From Halorientalis regularis (GTDB lineage: Archaea; Halobacteriota; Halobacteria; Halobacteriales; Haloarculaceae), in NCBI RefSeq assembly GCF_023698535.1, contig NZ_JALJCL010000017.1, forward strand, positions 17,254-81,253: DNA of 64,000 nt. The letters run 5' to 3'. The notes beneath the pieces are model-generated. The model was not told the origin of the DNA and did no database searches. It was given only the letters and a program-made list of their open reading frames with translations. Positions 26,529-36,199 of the stretch are shown one piece after another (the stretch's first letter is position 1; each line of letters begins with the position of its first letter). The position numbers and the translations under genes were made by a program.

Positions 26529-27734
26529 ATGGAAGTAGACATCCAGTCGCTCGAGACGTTCAACCAGCTCGCCGCCGAGGGAGCCCAGCAAGCGACGGCC
26601 ATGCTGGCCCAGATGACGGGCATCCAGGCCGAGGTGGAGGTGACCAAGATCACGCTCATGGACCGGGCCGACATCGGCGAGGAACTCGCCGGACAGGAAC
26701 TGGTCGGCATCGGGTTCGACCTCGAAGGGGCGCTGGTCGGCGACACGACGCTGGTCTTCGAGGAGGCCTGTACTGGCCCGATCGTCGAGGCACTGCCGGG
26801 CGGTGCGGCCGGCGACGAGATGGTCGAGTCGAGCGTCAAGGAGCTCGGCAACATCATGATGAGCGGGTTCATCGACGGGTGGGCCGACTTCCTCGGGACG
26901 ACCATCGAACACTCGCCCCCGGAGTACGTCGAGGCGACCGGCGCGGACGTGCTGCCGGCCGCGGACGATCCGAACGAGCAGGTGTTCGTGTTCAAGAGCC
27001 ACATCGAGTGGCCGGGCGAGGACCTGTACTTCTACATCTACATGCTGCCGGCCTACGATCAGCTCACCGAGCTGATGGCCGACAGCGGGACCGGCGAGGA
27101 CGCCGTCCCGGTCGACAAACTCTCCGTGTTCAACGAGATGACCAAGGAGGGGACCGCGACGGCGGCGGCCAACGTCACGCAGATGACCGGCATCGAGACC
27201 GACGCGGAGGTGACCCAGATCAGCTTCGCGCCCGTCGAGGACGTGCCCAAACAGGTCGACAACAAGGCCTACGTCGGGACCGCCGTCGAGTTCTCTGGGA
27301 CGCCCAGCGGCTACCTGATGATCCTGTTCGACGAGGAGTCGGCGATGAACGTCGCGGAGGCGCTGATGCCGATGGAGCCCGAGGGCGAGGGTTTTACCGA
27401 CATGCACGAGAGTGCTATCGAGGAGATGGGCAACATCATGACCAGCGGCTTCATCGACGGCTGGGCGAACGTCCTGGAAACGTCCGTCGATCACACGCCG
27501 CCCCGCGTCGTGCACGATATGGGGCGAGCGATCATCGACCCCCTGGCGGCCCAGGTCGGCCAGCACCAGGAACACGCCTTCATCATCGAGTCCCACATGC
27601 AGACGGCCGACCTCGAATTCGGCTGTGAGATCCACGCGCTCCCCGACGACGCGGAGCTACGGCAGGCGCTCGAGGAACTGGACGTCGCACGGAAAGACGA
27701 GACCGAGCCGGACGTCGAAACGATCTTCGAATGA
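26529..27734 (+). CDS. cheC: Tandem CheC-type phosphatase
   Basis: A 401-residue protein consisting of two CheC-like halves (about 1-200 and 200-390). Each starts with a helix like LETFNQLAAEGAQQATAMLAQMTGI or LSVFNEMTKEGTATAAANVTQMTGI, and each carries an active-site-like helix with E...N: SSVKELGNIMMSGFIDGWAD and SAIEEMGNIMTSGFIDGWAN. CheC dephosphorylates CheY-P and pairs with CheD. Doubling of the domain resembles the haloarchaeal CheC variants. Its last 4 nt overlap cheD. Confidence 0.92.
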   Translation: MEVDIQSLETFNQLAAEGAQQATAMLAQMTGIQAEVEVTKITLMDRADIGEELAGQELVGIGFDLEGALVGDTTLVFEEACTGPIVEALPGGAAGDEMVESSVKELGNIMMSGFIDGWADFLGTTIEHSPPEYVEATGADVLPAADDPNEQVFVFKSHIEWPGEDLYFYIYMLPAYDQLTELMADSGTGEDAVPVDKLSVFNEMTKEGTATAAANVTQMTGIETDAEVTQISFAPVEDVPKQVDNKAYVGTAVEFSGTPSGYLMILFDEESAMNVAEALMPMEPEGEGFTDMHESAIEEMGNIMTSGFIDGWANVLETSVDHTPPRVVHDMGRAIIDPLAAQVGQHQEHAFIIESHMQTADLEFGCEIHALPDDAELRQALEELDVARKDETEPDVETIFE

Positions 27735-28249
27735 AAGTATACGACAGTAGCACGGGCACGGCGAGCAGTCCCGAACAGGAGCGGGTCAAGGTCGGCATCG
27801 CGGAGTACGAGGTGACGACCAGCGACGCGACACTGACGACCAGCGGTCTGGGGTCCTGTCTCGGCGTCGCACTGTACGACCATGGGGCCGGCGTCGCCGG
27901 CCTCGTCCACGTGATGCTCCCGTCGGCCGACGGCGTCGAGGATCCCAACGCTGCCAAGTACGCCGACACCGGCATCGAGACGCTGTTGCTGGAGATGGAA
28001 CGCGTCGGCGCGAACCGCGACAGCATCCACGCGAAAGTCGCCGGCGGCAGCGACATGCTCGACTTCTCGGAGAACGGATCGGGCATCGGCGTTCGGAACA
28101 TGGAACAGGTCGAGTCGACCCTCGACGATCTCGGTGTCCCCCTCGTCAGCGAAGACGTGGGTGGCGACCACGGCCGCTCGCTCCGTCTGGACGGGGCCTC
28201 CGGTGACCTCACGGTCAAAAGCGCCAACAAGGGAAGCAAGACGATCTGA
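27731..28249 (+). CDS. cheD: Chemoreceptor glutamine deamidase CheD
   Basis: A 172-residue CheD. The catalytic Cys43 in TSGLGSCLGVALYD and His60 in AGLVHVMLP are present, together with KVAGGSDM. It deamidates transducer glutamines and stimulates CheC. The first ~20 residues are an acidic extension. The start overlaps the cheC stop (ATGA). Confidence 0.94.
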   Translation: MKVYDSSTGTASSPEQERVKVGIAEYEVTTSDATLTTSGLGSCLGVALYDHGAGVAGLVHVMLPSADGVEDPNAAKYADTGIETLLLEMERVGANRDSIHAKVAGGSDMLDFSENGSGIGVRNMEQVESTLDDLGVPLVSEDVGGDHGRSLRLDGASGDLTVKSANKGSKTI

Positions 28250-28395
28250 ATCTCCGGGGGGTACTTAAACGACGGATGTTTCTATCGGTGATAACAGGGT
28301 CGCCGATTCCGGGAACGACGACCTATCGACTGGAGCCAGGTCTGAAACCCGATTTCGGCTAATTCGCCCGAAATCTCCAGTTGAAGCGTCTGACG

Positions 28396-28420
28396 AGTAT
28401 CACTCATGATACTATAAGCG
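28396..28420 (+). promoter_or_regulatory. Promoter of the arlCDE-arlJ operon with an inverted repeat
   Basis: AGTATCA-CTCA-TGATACT (28396-28413) is a perfect 7-bp inverted repeat whose right arm runs into the TATA candidate ACTATAAGC (28411-28419). A regulator bound there would compete with TBP/TFB. The leader to the ATG at 28458 would be about 15-20 nt. The rest of the 208-bp gap after cheD has no gene. Confidence 0.45.
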
Positions 28421-28457
28421 ACAGGTTGAAGACCGTAAGGAGCGAATACTGCCAGTG

Positions 28458-30302
28458 ATGAGTAGTCTCGCCGCGGGCCCGGTCGCGCTCGTGCTCGCCG
28501 CCGGCGGTGAGGGGCTGGTCCCGGAGGGACTGGCCCCGCTGGTGGCGCTCTTGGCCAGCGGCGTGGTCGGAATGAGTATCAAAAACGTCTTCGACTCGAT
28601 ACTCTCCGACGAGGACGAGGACGGCGATCTCGGCGGTGATATGGGCGACGACATGGGTGGTGACATGGGTGAGGACGGCGGCCTAATGGCCGACGAGGGC
28701 GGCGACGACCTCGACGACTTGGGCGGTCTCGGCGGCGACGACGACCTGGGCGGGTTCGACGACGACGGCGGCGACGGATTCGGCGACATGGACGGTGGTG
28801 GCGGTGGCGGTCCGGCCACCGACGAGCTGGAGAACCGGCTTGACGAACTCGAAAACGAAGTCGGCAGTCTCCAGTCGACGGTCAACACCGTCCGCAACGA
28901 GAACGAACAGATCGGCGAGCAGGTCCAGGACCTCGACGAGAATATCCGGAAACTGCTCGACATCTACGAGATGGTTACCCGCGGTGTCAACCCCTTCGCC
29001 GACGACATTCAGGGGGGTGCCGGTGGCGGCGGCTTCGAGGAGGGCAGTTTCGGTCTGTTCAGCGACGACGACGACGACGGTGACGACGAGGAGATCGACG
29101 ACGAGATCGCCAACGCCGACGCCGAGGGCTTTTTCGACGAAGACCTCGTCGAGGACGAGGGCGACGACAGCGTGGAGGACGTCGGCGACGACTTCGGCGG
29201 CGTCAGCGACGTGGTCGACGACGGTGACGATGGCGGTGGCGACGACATGGGCGAGTTCGACGACGATTTCGACGAGTTCGACGACGACGGTGACGACGAT
29301 TTCGACGACGGCGGCGACGACATGGACGATTTCGGTGACATGGACGACTTCGACGACGGCGGCGACGATTTCGATGACCTCGACGACGGTGGTGACGACC
29401 TGGACGACGGCGGTGACGGCGACGGCGGGAAGTCCTTCCAGGAACTCAAACAGGAGTACGAGTCCGGCGACGCCGACTGGGCCGAAGGCGAAGCGCCCGA
29501 CGACGCCGCTGAGGAGGGGGCCGACGACGAGCCCGTGGTCGAACCCGCCGACGACCTCGAGGACGACGGCGACGACTTCGACGACGGGTTCGCGGACGGA
29601 GCCGACGACGACGGGTTCGGCGACCTGGAGGACGATCTCGACGACGCCGACGACGCGGACGGCGACGTGGTGGAGTCGACGGATGTCGACGACGTCCTTC
29701 CGTCTGCCGGCGACGACGGCGAAGCCGGTGAGGACGCCGACGACGCGGCCGACGGGGGCGGTGCAATGGCCGTCGAGGCCGAACCCGAGCCCGAACCGAA
29801 CGTCGAGGCCGAATCCGCGATGGACCCGGACCCGGAACCGGCGGTGGACTCGGAGTCCGAACCGGAACCCGAACCTGAACCCGAGCCCGCGGCCACGACG
29901 CCCGACGCACCCGCGACGGATCAGGCGAGTACGGCCGAGACGGACGGGGCCGCGACGGACGACGGGCCGGGCAAGCCCTACCTGCGGACGCTTCCGGACG
30001 GGTACGCGGCCGATCTGATCGTCATGGAGTGGCTGGAGTACCTCGTCGGGGAGTCGGACGTGCGCGAGACGGCCGAAGCCATCCAGTACTACGAGCGAAT
30101 CGACTGGGTGAGCGAGTCGGTCGCCGGGGAGTTGCGGTCGTTCCTGTCGGGCTACGACGGCGGCGGGTCGGGTGGATCGCTGACGATCGATCACCACACC
30201 CAGAGTCTCCGCTACATCAGCCAACTGGGCGAGGACGCCGCCAACGGGGCGGCCATGCGACTGTTGGCCCGTGGAGGTGGTGGTGATGGGCTTCAGCGTT
30301 AG
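28458..30302 (+). CDS. arlCDE: Archaellum accessory protein fused ArlC-ArlD/E
   Basis: A 615-residue, extremely acidic protein. The N-terminus has a short hydrophobic helix, then Asp/Gly repeats, then an ArlC-like coiled coil (ATDELENRLDELENEVGSL to IRKLLDIYEMVTRGVNPF, about 115-180). A very long disordered Asp/Glu/Gly region (about 190-510) leads to a C-terminal ArlD/E domain (YLRTLPDGYAADLIVMEWLE to LRYISQLGEDA). In haloarchaea this complex sits at the cytoplasmic motor ring and receives CheY through CheF. The length exceeds that of most homologues because of the acidic linker. The stop overlaps the next gene by 17 nt. Confidence 0.9.
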   Translation: MSSLAAGPVALVLAAGGEGLVPEGLAPLVALLASGVVGMSIKNVFDSILSDEDEDGDLGGDMGDDMGGDMGEDGGLMADEGGDDLDDLGGLGGDDDLGGFDDDGGDGFGDMDGGGGGGPATDELENRLDELENEVGSLQSTVNTVRNENEQIGEQVQDLDENIRKLLDIYEMVTRGVNPFADDIQGGAGGGGFEEGSFGLFSDDDDDGDDEEIDDEIANADAEGFFDEDLVEDEGDDSVEDVGDDFGGVSDVVDDGDDGGGDDMGEFDDDFDEFDDDGDDDFDDGGDDMDDFGDMDDFDDGGDDFDDLDDGGDDLDDGGDGDGGKSFQELKQEYESGDADWAEGEAPDDAAEEGADDEPVVEPADDLEDDGDDFDDGFADGADDDGFGDLEDDLDDADDADGDVVESTDVDDVLPSAGDDGEAGEDADDAADGGGAMAVEAEPEPEPNVEAESAMDPDPEPAVDSESEPEPEPEPEPAATTPDAPATDQASTAETDGAATDDGPGKPYLRTLPDGYAADLIVMEWLEYLVGESDVRETAEAIQYYERIDWVSESVAGELRSFLSGYDGGGSGGSLTIDHHTQSLRYISQLGEDAANGAAMRLLARGGGGDGLQR

Positions 30303-30723
30303 CGGCTCGGCGGCGATCATCTTCGCCGGGATGTTCATCGGCTTCGGCATCCTCTACGGTGCCGTCTCCGACGGCTACGAGCGTGTCTCCGACGCACAGG
30401 ACGCCCGGACCAACGACGCCCTCGAGACCGAGAACACCGCGATCAACGTCACGTCCGCGGAGTACACCGGCACCAACGACCGGCTCACGGTGCTCGTCGA
30501 GAACACCGGCGCGACCGCGGTCGGGCTCAACGCGACCGATTTCCTGATCGAAAACGAGTACGTGACCGACTGGCAAGCCTCGGCGACCGTCGCCGGGCAC
30601 AAAGATACGTGGCTGTGGCTGCCGGGCGAACAGCTCAATATCACGGTTCGGACGAGCGAGGTGCCGGCGCGGGTGACCGTCGTCACCGGCAACGGCGTCG
30701 CCCGGACGGCGGAGGTGAACTGA
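30286..30723 (+). CDS. arlF: Archaellum stator protein ArlF, first copy
   Basis: A 145-residue protein: an N-terminal hydrophobic helix (SGSAAIIFAGMFIGFGILYGAV) followed by a beta-sandwich domain (TAINVTSAEYTGTNDRLTVLVENTG) as in ArlF, which links the motor to the S-layer. Three sequons (NVT, NAT, NIT) lie in the exported part. The ATG at 30286 is within the end of arlCDE (17-nt overlap). A second ArlF-like gene follows directly. Confidence 0.85.
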   Translation: MGFSVSGSAAIIFAGMFIGFGILYGAVSDGYERVSDAQDARTNDALETENTAINVTSAEYTGTNDRLTVLVENTGATAVGLNATDFLIENEYVTDWQASATVAGHKDTWLWLPGEQLNITVRTSEVPARVTVVTGNGVARTAEVN

Positions 30724-30724
30724 G

Positions 30725-31180
30725 ATGGGTATCAGTGTGACCTCGTCGTTCGCCGTGATCGTCGTCGGCGCGCTTCTCGCGTTCGGCGTGTTCTACAGCG
30801 CCTCGGCCAACTCCTTCGAGCGCGTCCGGGAGGCCAGCGAGGGCCAGAACGAGCGCTTCAAAAGTGTGCAGGAGACGGCGATCACCGTCACGGCGGCCGA
30901 CGTGATCGACACGACGCCCTGTACCGTCCAGGTCAACGCCACCAACGAAGGCCAGACCACGCTGGGCATTGGCGACACGGACGTGCTGGTCGACGGGGTC
31001 TACCGAACGGGCTGGCAATCCGAGACCACCGTCGCCGGCGACGAGAACACCAGCGACTGGTTCCCGACCGAACGTCTGTCGCTCAACGTCTCCGTCGACG
31101 GGACGCCGGAGCGCGTCAAGGTCGTCACTGGCCCGGGCGTCGCTGGCACTCGTGCGATCACCGGGGGGTCAGCATGCTGA
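30725..31180 (+). CDS. arlF: Archaellum stator protein ArlF, second copy
   Basis: A 151-residue paralogue of the preceding protein: hydrophobic helix (SSFAVIVVGALLAFGVFYSA), a coiled stretch (SFERVREASEGQNERF), then the same beta-domain order (ETAITVTAADVI, VQVNATNEGQTTLGIGDTDVL, WFPTERLSLNVSVDG). Tandem ArlF copies suggest a heteromeric stator. One base separates it from the first copy. Confidence 0.82.
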   Translation: MGISVTSSFAVIVVGALLAFGVFYSASANSFERVREASEGQNERFKSVQETAITVTAADVIDTTPCTVQVNATNEGQTTLGIGDTDVLVDGVYRTGWQSETTVAGDENTSDWFPTERLSLNVSVDGTPERVKVVTGPGVAGTRAITGGSAC

Positions 31181-31196
31181 CGGAGGTGCGTGACTG

Positions 31197-31658
31197 ATGG
31201 CGAGCGTCTCTGTGTCACACATGATACTGTTCATCGCCTCCATCATGATCGCCGCGAGCGTCGCTGGCGTGTTCACCGATAGCATCAGTCAGGTGAGCCA
31301 GGCCATCGACGACCGCGGAATATCGGTCAGTGAGAACGTTCGCACTGACATCGAAGTGATCAGCGACAGCGGCTCGGCCGCGGTCTACGACGAGACGACG
31401 GAGAACATCACCCTCTACGTCAAAAATACTGGCTCACGGGAGTTACGATCCGAATCCGAAGCCATCGACGTGCTGGTCGACGGCCAGTACGAGACCGACG
31501 TGACGGTGACCATCCTCGACGGGGCCGACGGCTGGGGGCCCGGCGACGTGGTTCGACTGGAGATCAGTCCGAACGACGGCGGCGGGCTCACGACTGGTGA
31601 CCACCGCGTGAAGGTCATCATCAACGAAGACGAGGAGGTGTTTAGGTTCCGCATATGA
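31197..31658 (+). CDS. arlG: Archaellum stator protein ArlG
   Basis: A 153-residue protein with an archaellin-like N-terminal helix ([20 protein letters not shown]) and a beta-sandwich ([22 protein letters not shown]). ArlG forms filaments capped by ArlF and anchors the motor to the S-layer. The order after two ArlF copies and before arlH fits. The last 4 nt overlap arlH. Confidence 0.87.
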   Translation: MASVSVSHMILFIASIMIAASVAGVFTDSISQVSQAIDDRGISVSENVRTDIEVISDSGSAAVYDETTENITLYVKNTGSRELRSESEAIDVLVDGQYETDVTVTILDGADGWGPGDVVRLEISPNDGGGLTTGDHRVKVIINEDEEVFRFRI

Positions 31659-32419
31659 GTATCGCAACACAAGATCTCTACTCGCTCGGCCTGACGGATC
31701 ACGACCGGCTCAACAAGGAACTCGGCGGCGGCATCCCGCCCGGCAGCATCGTCCTCGTCGAGGGCGACTACGGGGCCGGGAAGAGCGCCATGAGCCAGCG
31801 GTTCACCTACGGACTCTGTGAGGAGGGCCACTCGGTGACGATGCTGTCGACGGAACTCACCGTCGGGAGTTTCCTCGACCAGATGCACTCGCTGTCCTAC
31901 GACATGGTCGATCACCTCCTGCAGGAGAACTGTCTGTTCCTCCACGCCGACATCGGCGACACGAACACGCTGACCGGCGGCGAGGAGGAGGAGGGCGACC
32001 GCAAGGAACTGCTCAAGCGTCTGATGGAGGCCGAAGTGATGTGGGGCACCGACGTGATCATCATCGACACGTTCGACTCGATCCTCCGGAACGACCCCAA
32101 GTTCGAGGCGCTGGTCCGACAGAACGAGGAACGCCAGGCCGCACTGGAGATCATCGGCTTCTTCCGGGACGTGATCTCCCGGGGGAAGGTGATCGTCCTC
32201 ACTGTCGACCCCTCGACGCTGGACGAGGAAGCCATCGGCCCGTTCCGCTCCATCGCCGACGTGTTCCTCGAACTCGAGATGGTCGAGGTCGGCAACGACG
32301 TGCGCCGGCAGATCTCGGTGAAGCGGTTCGCCGGGATGGGTGAACAGGTCGGTGACTCCATCGGGTATTCCGTGCGGTCGGGGACCGGCATCGTGATCGA
32401 GAGCCGCAGCGTCGCATAA
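31655..32419 (+). CDS. arlH: Archaellum regulatory ATPase ArlH
   Basis: A 254-residue KaiC/RecA-fold protein. Walker [10 protein letters not shown] is at about 36-44, with the Walker B strand [12 protein letters not shown] near 130. ArlH binds ATP, forms a ring with ArlI and controls the change from assembly to rotation. The ATG overlaps arlG. A second, distantly related KaiC-like ATPase is encoded at 22116. Confidence 0.95.
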   Translation: MSIATQDLYSLGLTDHDRLNKELGGGIPPGSIVLVEGDYGAGKSAMSQRFTYGLCEEGHSVTMLSTELTVGSFLDQMHSLSYDMVDHLLQENCLFLHADIGDTNTLTGGEEEEGDRKELLKRLMEAEVMWGTDVIIIDTFDSILRNDPKFEALVRQNEERQAALEIIGFFRDVISRGKVIVLTVDPSTLDEEAIGPFRSIADVFLELEMVEVGNDVRRQISVKRFAGMGEQVGDSIGYSVRSGTGIVIESRSVA

Positions 32420-32421
32420 CC

Positions 32422-34092
32422 ATGACTGAACACGGAACCGCCCAGCCGTCGGACGAACTCAGGCAGTACGCCGCCAGGCGTCGGCATCTGCAGGACCACC
32501 TGAAGAAGTTCAAGCAGATCACGGGCGAGTTCCCGCTGCTCATCGACGAGGCCGACGACGAGTACGAGACCGACCGGCCGAACGTCCTCTACCCGGTCGG
32601 TGGCCCCATCTTCGTCCACATCTACGGCGACGTGGGCCAGGATACCAAGTATTACGCCATCGAACCGGAACTCGACGAGACCGAGGCGACTGTCTACCAG
32701 AACGTCCGCGACAAACTCCTCCAGAAGTCGGTGACGAAACCCGCCCCGACCGACGAGGCCGAGTACGACGACCGCATCGAGGAGCTGCTCCAGGAGACCA
32801 CCCGGATCAAAGACGAGGAAGACGCCGGCGTGATGAGCAAACTCTCCTCGGTCGTCGACATGGGGAAAGTCGAGGTGTCCCGGGAGACCTACGAGGACAT
32901 CCGCTACATCCTCAACCGCGATATCGTCGGCCTGGGCCCGCTGGAACCGATCATGCGCGACCCGGCCAACGAGGACATCCACGTCATCGGCCCCCACGAG
33001 ACCTACGTCGACCACGCCGTCTACAGCATGCTGGAGACGACGGTCGACTTCGGCGAACCCGAAGAGTTCGACCAGTGGCTCCGGAACATGGGCGAACGGA
33101 TCGGCGACCCAGTCTCCGACTCGGACCCCATCGTCGACTCCACCCTCCCGGACGGGTCGCGTCTGAACCTCATCTACTCCGACGACGTGAGCCTCAAAGG
33201 GCCGAGCCTCACCATCCGGCAGGGCGACGAGACGCCGCTGTCGATGTTCCAGATCACCAAGTGGGGCACGCTCAGTCCGCGGCTGGCCGCGTATCTGTGG
33301 CTCTGCCTGGAGAACGAGCAGACGGTGTTCGTCGTCGGGGAGACGGCCTCGGGGAAGACCACGACGCTGAACGCAGCCTTCGCGTTCATCCCCCGAGACG
33401 CCAAGATCTACACCGCGGAGGACACCGCGGAGGTCATCCCGCCCCACGACACCTGGCAGCAACTCCTCACGCGTGAAGGCGAGGAGGAAGGCACCGGGGT
33501 CGACATGTTCGACCTGGTGGCGGCCGCCCTGCGTTCGCGTCCCGACTACATCGTCCTCGGCGAGGTCCGTGGGGCGGAGGGTCGAATGGCGTTCCAGGCG
33601 GCCCAGACCGGCCACCCCGTGATGCTGACCTTCCACGCCAGCGACATCGTCAGTATGATCCAGCGGTTCACCAGTGACCCGATCAACGTTCCCGAGACGT
33701 TCATGGACGTGGCCGACGTGGCGCTGTTCCAGAACCGTGTCAAGCAGGGCGACGAGGTCCTCCGTCGGGTGACCTCCGTCCAGGAGATCGAGGGCTACTC
33801 CAAGGAGATGGACGGGGTCGTCACCCGGCAGGCGTTCTACTGGGACCCCGTCGAGGACGAAATCGTCTTCCAAGGGATGAACAACTCATACGTCCTCGAA
33901 GAGCAGATCGCGACGCTGCTGGGCTACGAGGACACCCGGAAGATCTACGACGATCTGGACTTCCGGGCGAAGATCATCGAGCGCGCCATTCAGGAGGGCG
34001 TGCTGGGGTACCACGAGGTCAACGAGCTGATCGCCGACTTCCAGCGTGATGGGATCGAGGGCCTCCCCTTCGACATCCACCGCGAGACCTGA
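32422..34092 (+). CDS. arlI: Archaellum motor ATPase ArlI
   Basis: A 556-residue type II/IV secretion-superfamily ATPase that powers both filament assembly and rotation. Visible features are the N-terminal domain with DIVGLGPLEPIMRDPANEDIHV, Walker A VVGETASGKTTT at about 304-315, an Asp box (IYTAEDTAEVIPP), Walker B DYIVLGEVRG and the His box VMLTFHASDI. It lies 2 nt after arlH. Confidence 0.96.
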   Translation: MTEHGTAQPSDELRQYAARRRHLQDHLKKFKQITGEFPLLIDEADDEYETDRPNVLYPVGGPIFVHIYGDVGQDTKYYAIEPELDETEATVYQNVRDKLLQKSVTKPAPTDEAEYDDRIEELLQETTRIKDEEDAGVMSKLSSVVDMGKVEVSRETYEDIRYILNRDIVGLGPLEPIMRDPANEDIHVIGPHETYVDHAVYSMLETTVDFGEPEEFDQWLRNMGERIGDPVSDSDPIVDSTLPDGSRLNLIYSDDVSLKGPSLTIRQGDETPLSMFQITKWGTLSPRLAAYLWLCLENEQTVFVVGETASGKTTTLNAAFAFIPRDAKIYTAEDTAEVIPPHDTWQQLLTREGEEEGTGVDMFDLVAAALRSRPDYIVLGEVRGAEGRMAFQAAQTGHPVMLTFHASDIVSMIQRFTSDPINVPETFMDVADVALFQNRVKQGDEVLRRVTSVQEIEGYSKEMDGVVTRQAFYWDPVEDEIVFQGMNNSYVLEEQIATLLGYEDTRKIYDDLDFRAKIIERAIQEGVLGYHEVNELIADFQRDGIEGLPFDIHRET

Positions 34093-34094
34093 CC

Positions 34095-35849
34095 ATGGCC
34101 TCGAAGGAATCGACCAGCACCGTCGAAGAACTCAGACTCTCGGTCGCCAGTGTCCTCGACGACCTGCTGGAGTCGTATCAGCAGATGCACGTCCCGATGC
34201 GGCGGTACATGCTGGTCATCCTGCTGCCGGCGACCGGCTTCATGCTCCTGACCGTCGTCGGCGCACTCCTGATCAACGCGCCGACGTTCGTTCGGGTGCC
34301 GGTCCCCTTGCTGGGACTCCTGCTGTTCGGGGCCGCCCTCTTTTACCCGAAGATCCTCCTCTCACAGGAGAAGAAAGCGCTGAACAACCGGCTCCACCTG
34401 GTGATCACGCACATGACCGTGCTGTCGACCACCCGGATCGACCGCATGGAAGTGTTCCGGGCCCTGGCCGAGGAAGAGGAGTACGGGGCCCTGGCCCAGG
34501 AGATGCGTCGGGTCGTCCAGCTGGTCGACACCTGGAACCAGAGCCTCGACGACGCGCTGCGCCGTCGGGCCAGACAGGTTCCCAGCGACGCCCTGGCGGA
34601 CTTTTTCGACCGGCTCGCCTACACGCTGGGTGCCGGCCAGCCCCTCGAAGACTTCCTCCTCTCCGAACAAGAGCAGGTGATGCAGAACTACGAGACCGTC
34701 TACACCGGCTCCCTGGAGAATCTGGAGGTCATGAAGGACCTGTACATGTCGATGATCCTCTCGATGACGTTCGCGCTGGTGTTTTCGGTCGTCCTGCCGA
34801 TCCTGACCGGGACGAACCCGACGATGACCGTCAGCGCCGTCATTCTCCTCTTCATCTTCGTCCAGACGGGGTTCTACCTCGTCATCCGGACGATGGCTCC
34901 CACCGACCCGCTGTGGTACCAGCCCGAGGAGATCACGACCGAACTCGACACGAAACTGATCGCCGTCTTCGCCACGGGCGTCTCGTTAACCTTCGTGCTG
35001 GCGATCGTCTCGCTGGGTGGGATGTTCGGTATCAGTCCGATCACCCTCGAAATGATCCTGCCGCTGTCCTCGATCCCGCTTCCGCTCTACGTGGCCGTCC
35101 CGGTCACGCCGCTTTTGATCCCCGGCCTCTACGTGCGCCGCGTCGAGAAACGGATCGCCGCGCGTGACGACGAGTTCCCCTCCTTCATCCGCGCGCTCGG
35201 TGCCGCCGAGGGGGCCAAGCAGTCGACCACCTCGATGGTCCTCTCGACGCTCCGGAAGAAAGACTTCGGTGCGATCACCGGGAACATCGACGACCTCTAC
35301 AAGCGGTTGAACATGCGGATCGAGCCCTCCTCGGCCTGGCGGTACTTCACGGCCGACTGTCGCTCCTACCTGATCCAGAAGTTCTCCGAGATGTTCCTCA
35401 TCGGGCGGGAGATGGGTGGCTCGCCCAAACAGCTCGGAGAACTCATCTCCGAGAACATGAACGTCGTCCTCCAGTTGCGCCAGCGCCGGTCCCAGGCCGC
35501 GACGACGCTGATCGGCCTGCTGTACGGGATCTCGGCGGCCGCGACCTTCGCCTTCTTCATCGGCCTGCAGGTCGTCAACATCCTCGCCAGCATGAGCCTG
35601 GACCTGACGACCGCCTCCGAGTTCAACGTCAACTCCCTGATCAACACCAGCGTCTACAACATCCCGCTGATCGAGTTCCTCCTGATCGTCGTCATCGTGT
35701 TCAACGCCCTGCTGTCCTCGCTGATGATCCGCGAGACCGACGGCGGGCACAAGCTCAACGCCTACATGCACTTCGTGATCCTGACCTGGCTCGGTGCCAT
35801 CATCGCCATCTTCACGAAGTCGATGGTGAGCAGTTTCCTCACTATCTAA
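34095..35849 (+). CDS. arlJ: Archaellum membrane platform protein ArlJ
   Basis: A 584-residue polytopic protein of the T2SS-F/TadC family with roughly nine hydrophobic segments, in two groups separated by cytoplasmic helical domains (residues ~95-210 and ~355-470). It is the membrane base on which ArlI acts. It is last in the operon and is followed, 17 bp after the stop, by the palindromic element at 35866. Confidence 0.95.
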   Translation: MASKESTSTVEELRLSVASVLDDLLESYQQMHVPMRRYMLVILLPATGFMLLTVVGALLINAPTFVRVPVPLLGLLLFGAALFYPKILLSQEKKALNNRLHLVITHMTVLSTTRIDRMEVFRALAEEEEYGALAQEMRRVVQLVDTWNQSLDDALRRRARQVPSDALADFFDRLAYTLGAGQPLEDFLLSEQEQVMQNYETVYTGSLENLEVMKDLYMSMILSMTFALVFSVVLPILTGTNPTMTVSAVILLFIFVQTGFYLVIRTMAPTDPLWYQPEEITTELDTKLIAVFATGVSLTFVLAIVSLGGMFGISPITLEMILPLSSIPLPLYVAVPVTPLLIPGLYVRRVEKRIAARDDEFPSFIRALGAAEGAKQSTTSMVLSTLRKKDFGAITGNIDDLYKRLNMRIEPSSAWRYFTADCRSYLIQKFSEMFLIGREMGGSPKQLGELISENMNVVLQLRQRRSQAATTLIGLLYGISAAATFAFFIGLQVVNILASMSLDLTTASEFNVNSLINTSVYNIPLIEFLLIVVIVFNALLSSLMIRETDGGHKLNAYMHFVILTWLGAIIAIFTKSMVSSFLTI

Positions 35850-35865
35850 AACCCACTTTTTCCGT

Positions 35866-35978
35866 CAGGGGGGTCGCCGTAGGCGGTCCCCCTGCGCAAA
35901 AACGTGGGGAAAAACACGGGATTCGCGCCGACGGCGCGAATCCCGAGAACCGCGCGCCTGCGGCGCGCGGATGCTGGG
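35866..35978 (+). repeat. Three-palindrome element, copy A
   Basis: Three palindromes, each with a 3-nt loop: 35866-35894 (13-bp arms, loop GTA, two wobble pairs), 35917-35945 (13-bp arms, loop GAC) and 35950-35970 (9-bp arms CCGCGCGCC, loop TGC). The linkers are CGCAAAAACGTGGGGAAAAA and AGAA, and the right end is GGATGCTGG. Copies B (46329) and C (63895, inverted) keep linkers and end but have different arm sequences. Placed just after arlJ behind a T5 run, it could work as a terminator or 3-prime processing structure. Confidence 0.85.
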
Positions 35979-36199
35979 ACCACCCGTCCCGCGACGGCTA
36001 TCGCGACCCACACCCCCCAGCCGATTCGCTCACTCCCGTCGGTCGTTCGCTCATCCCTCGCGCGTCCGTCTCGCACCCTCGCGGTCGATCGATCGCTCGA
36101 CGGCGCGCGCCACCGCGAGAGACGACACGTACCCCCGGAACGCTGACCACCACGACTCCCCTTCGCGCTCCTTTAGTGTCCACGCGCGCGAGAGCGGGC
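35979..36199 (+). other. Intergenic region between palindromic element A and the gene at 36200
   Basis: About 220 bp without a supported gene. It is rich in short CGATCG/CTCGC repeats and low in A+T. Only near its end is there a usable signal: CTCCTTTAG (36168-36176), a TATA-like box about 27 nt before the ATG at 36200. Confidence 0.4.

Noticed and set aside
28683..30350. Long minus-strand reading frame opposite arlCDE
   Set aside because: It is the complement of GAC/GAG-rich coding DNA and gives a Val/Gly/Ala-rich pseudo-protein. The plus-strand protein has recognisable ArlC and ArlD/E domains.
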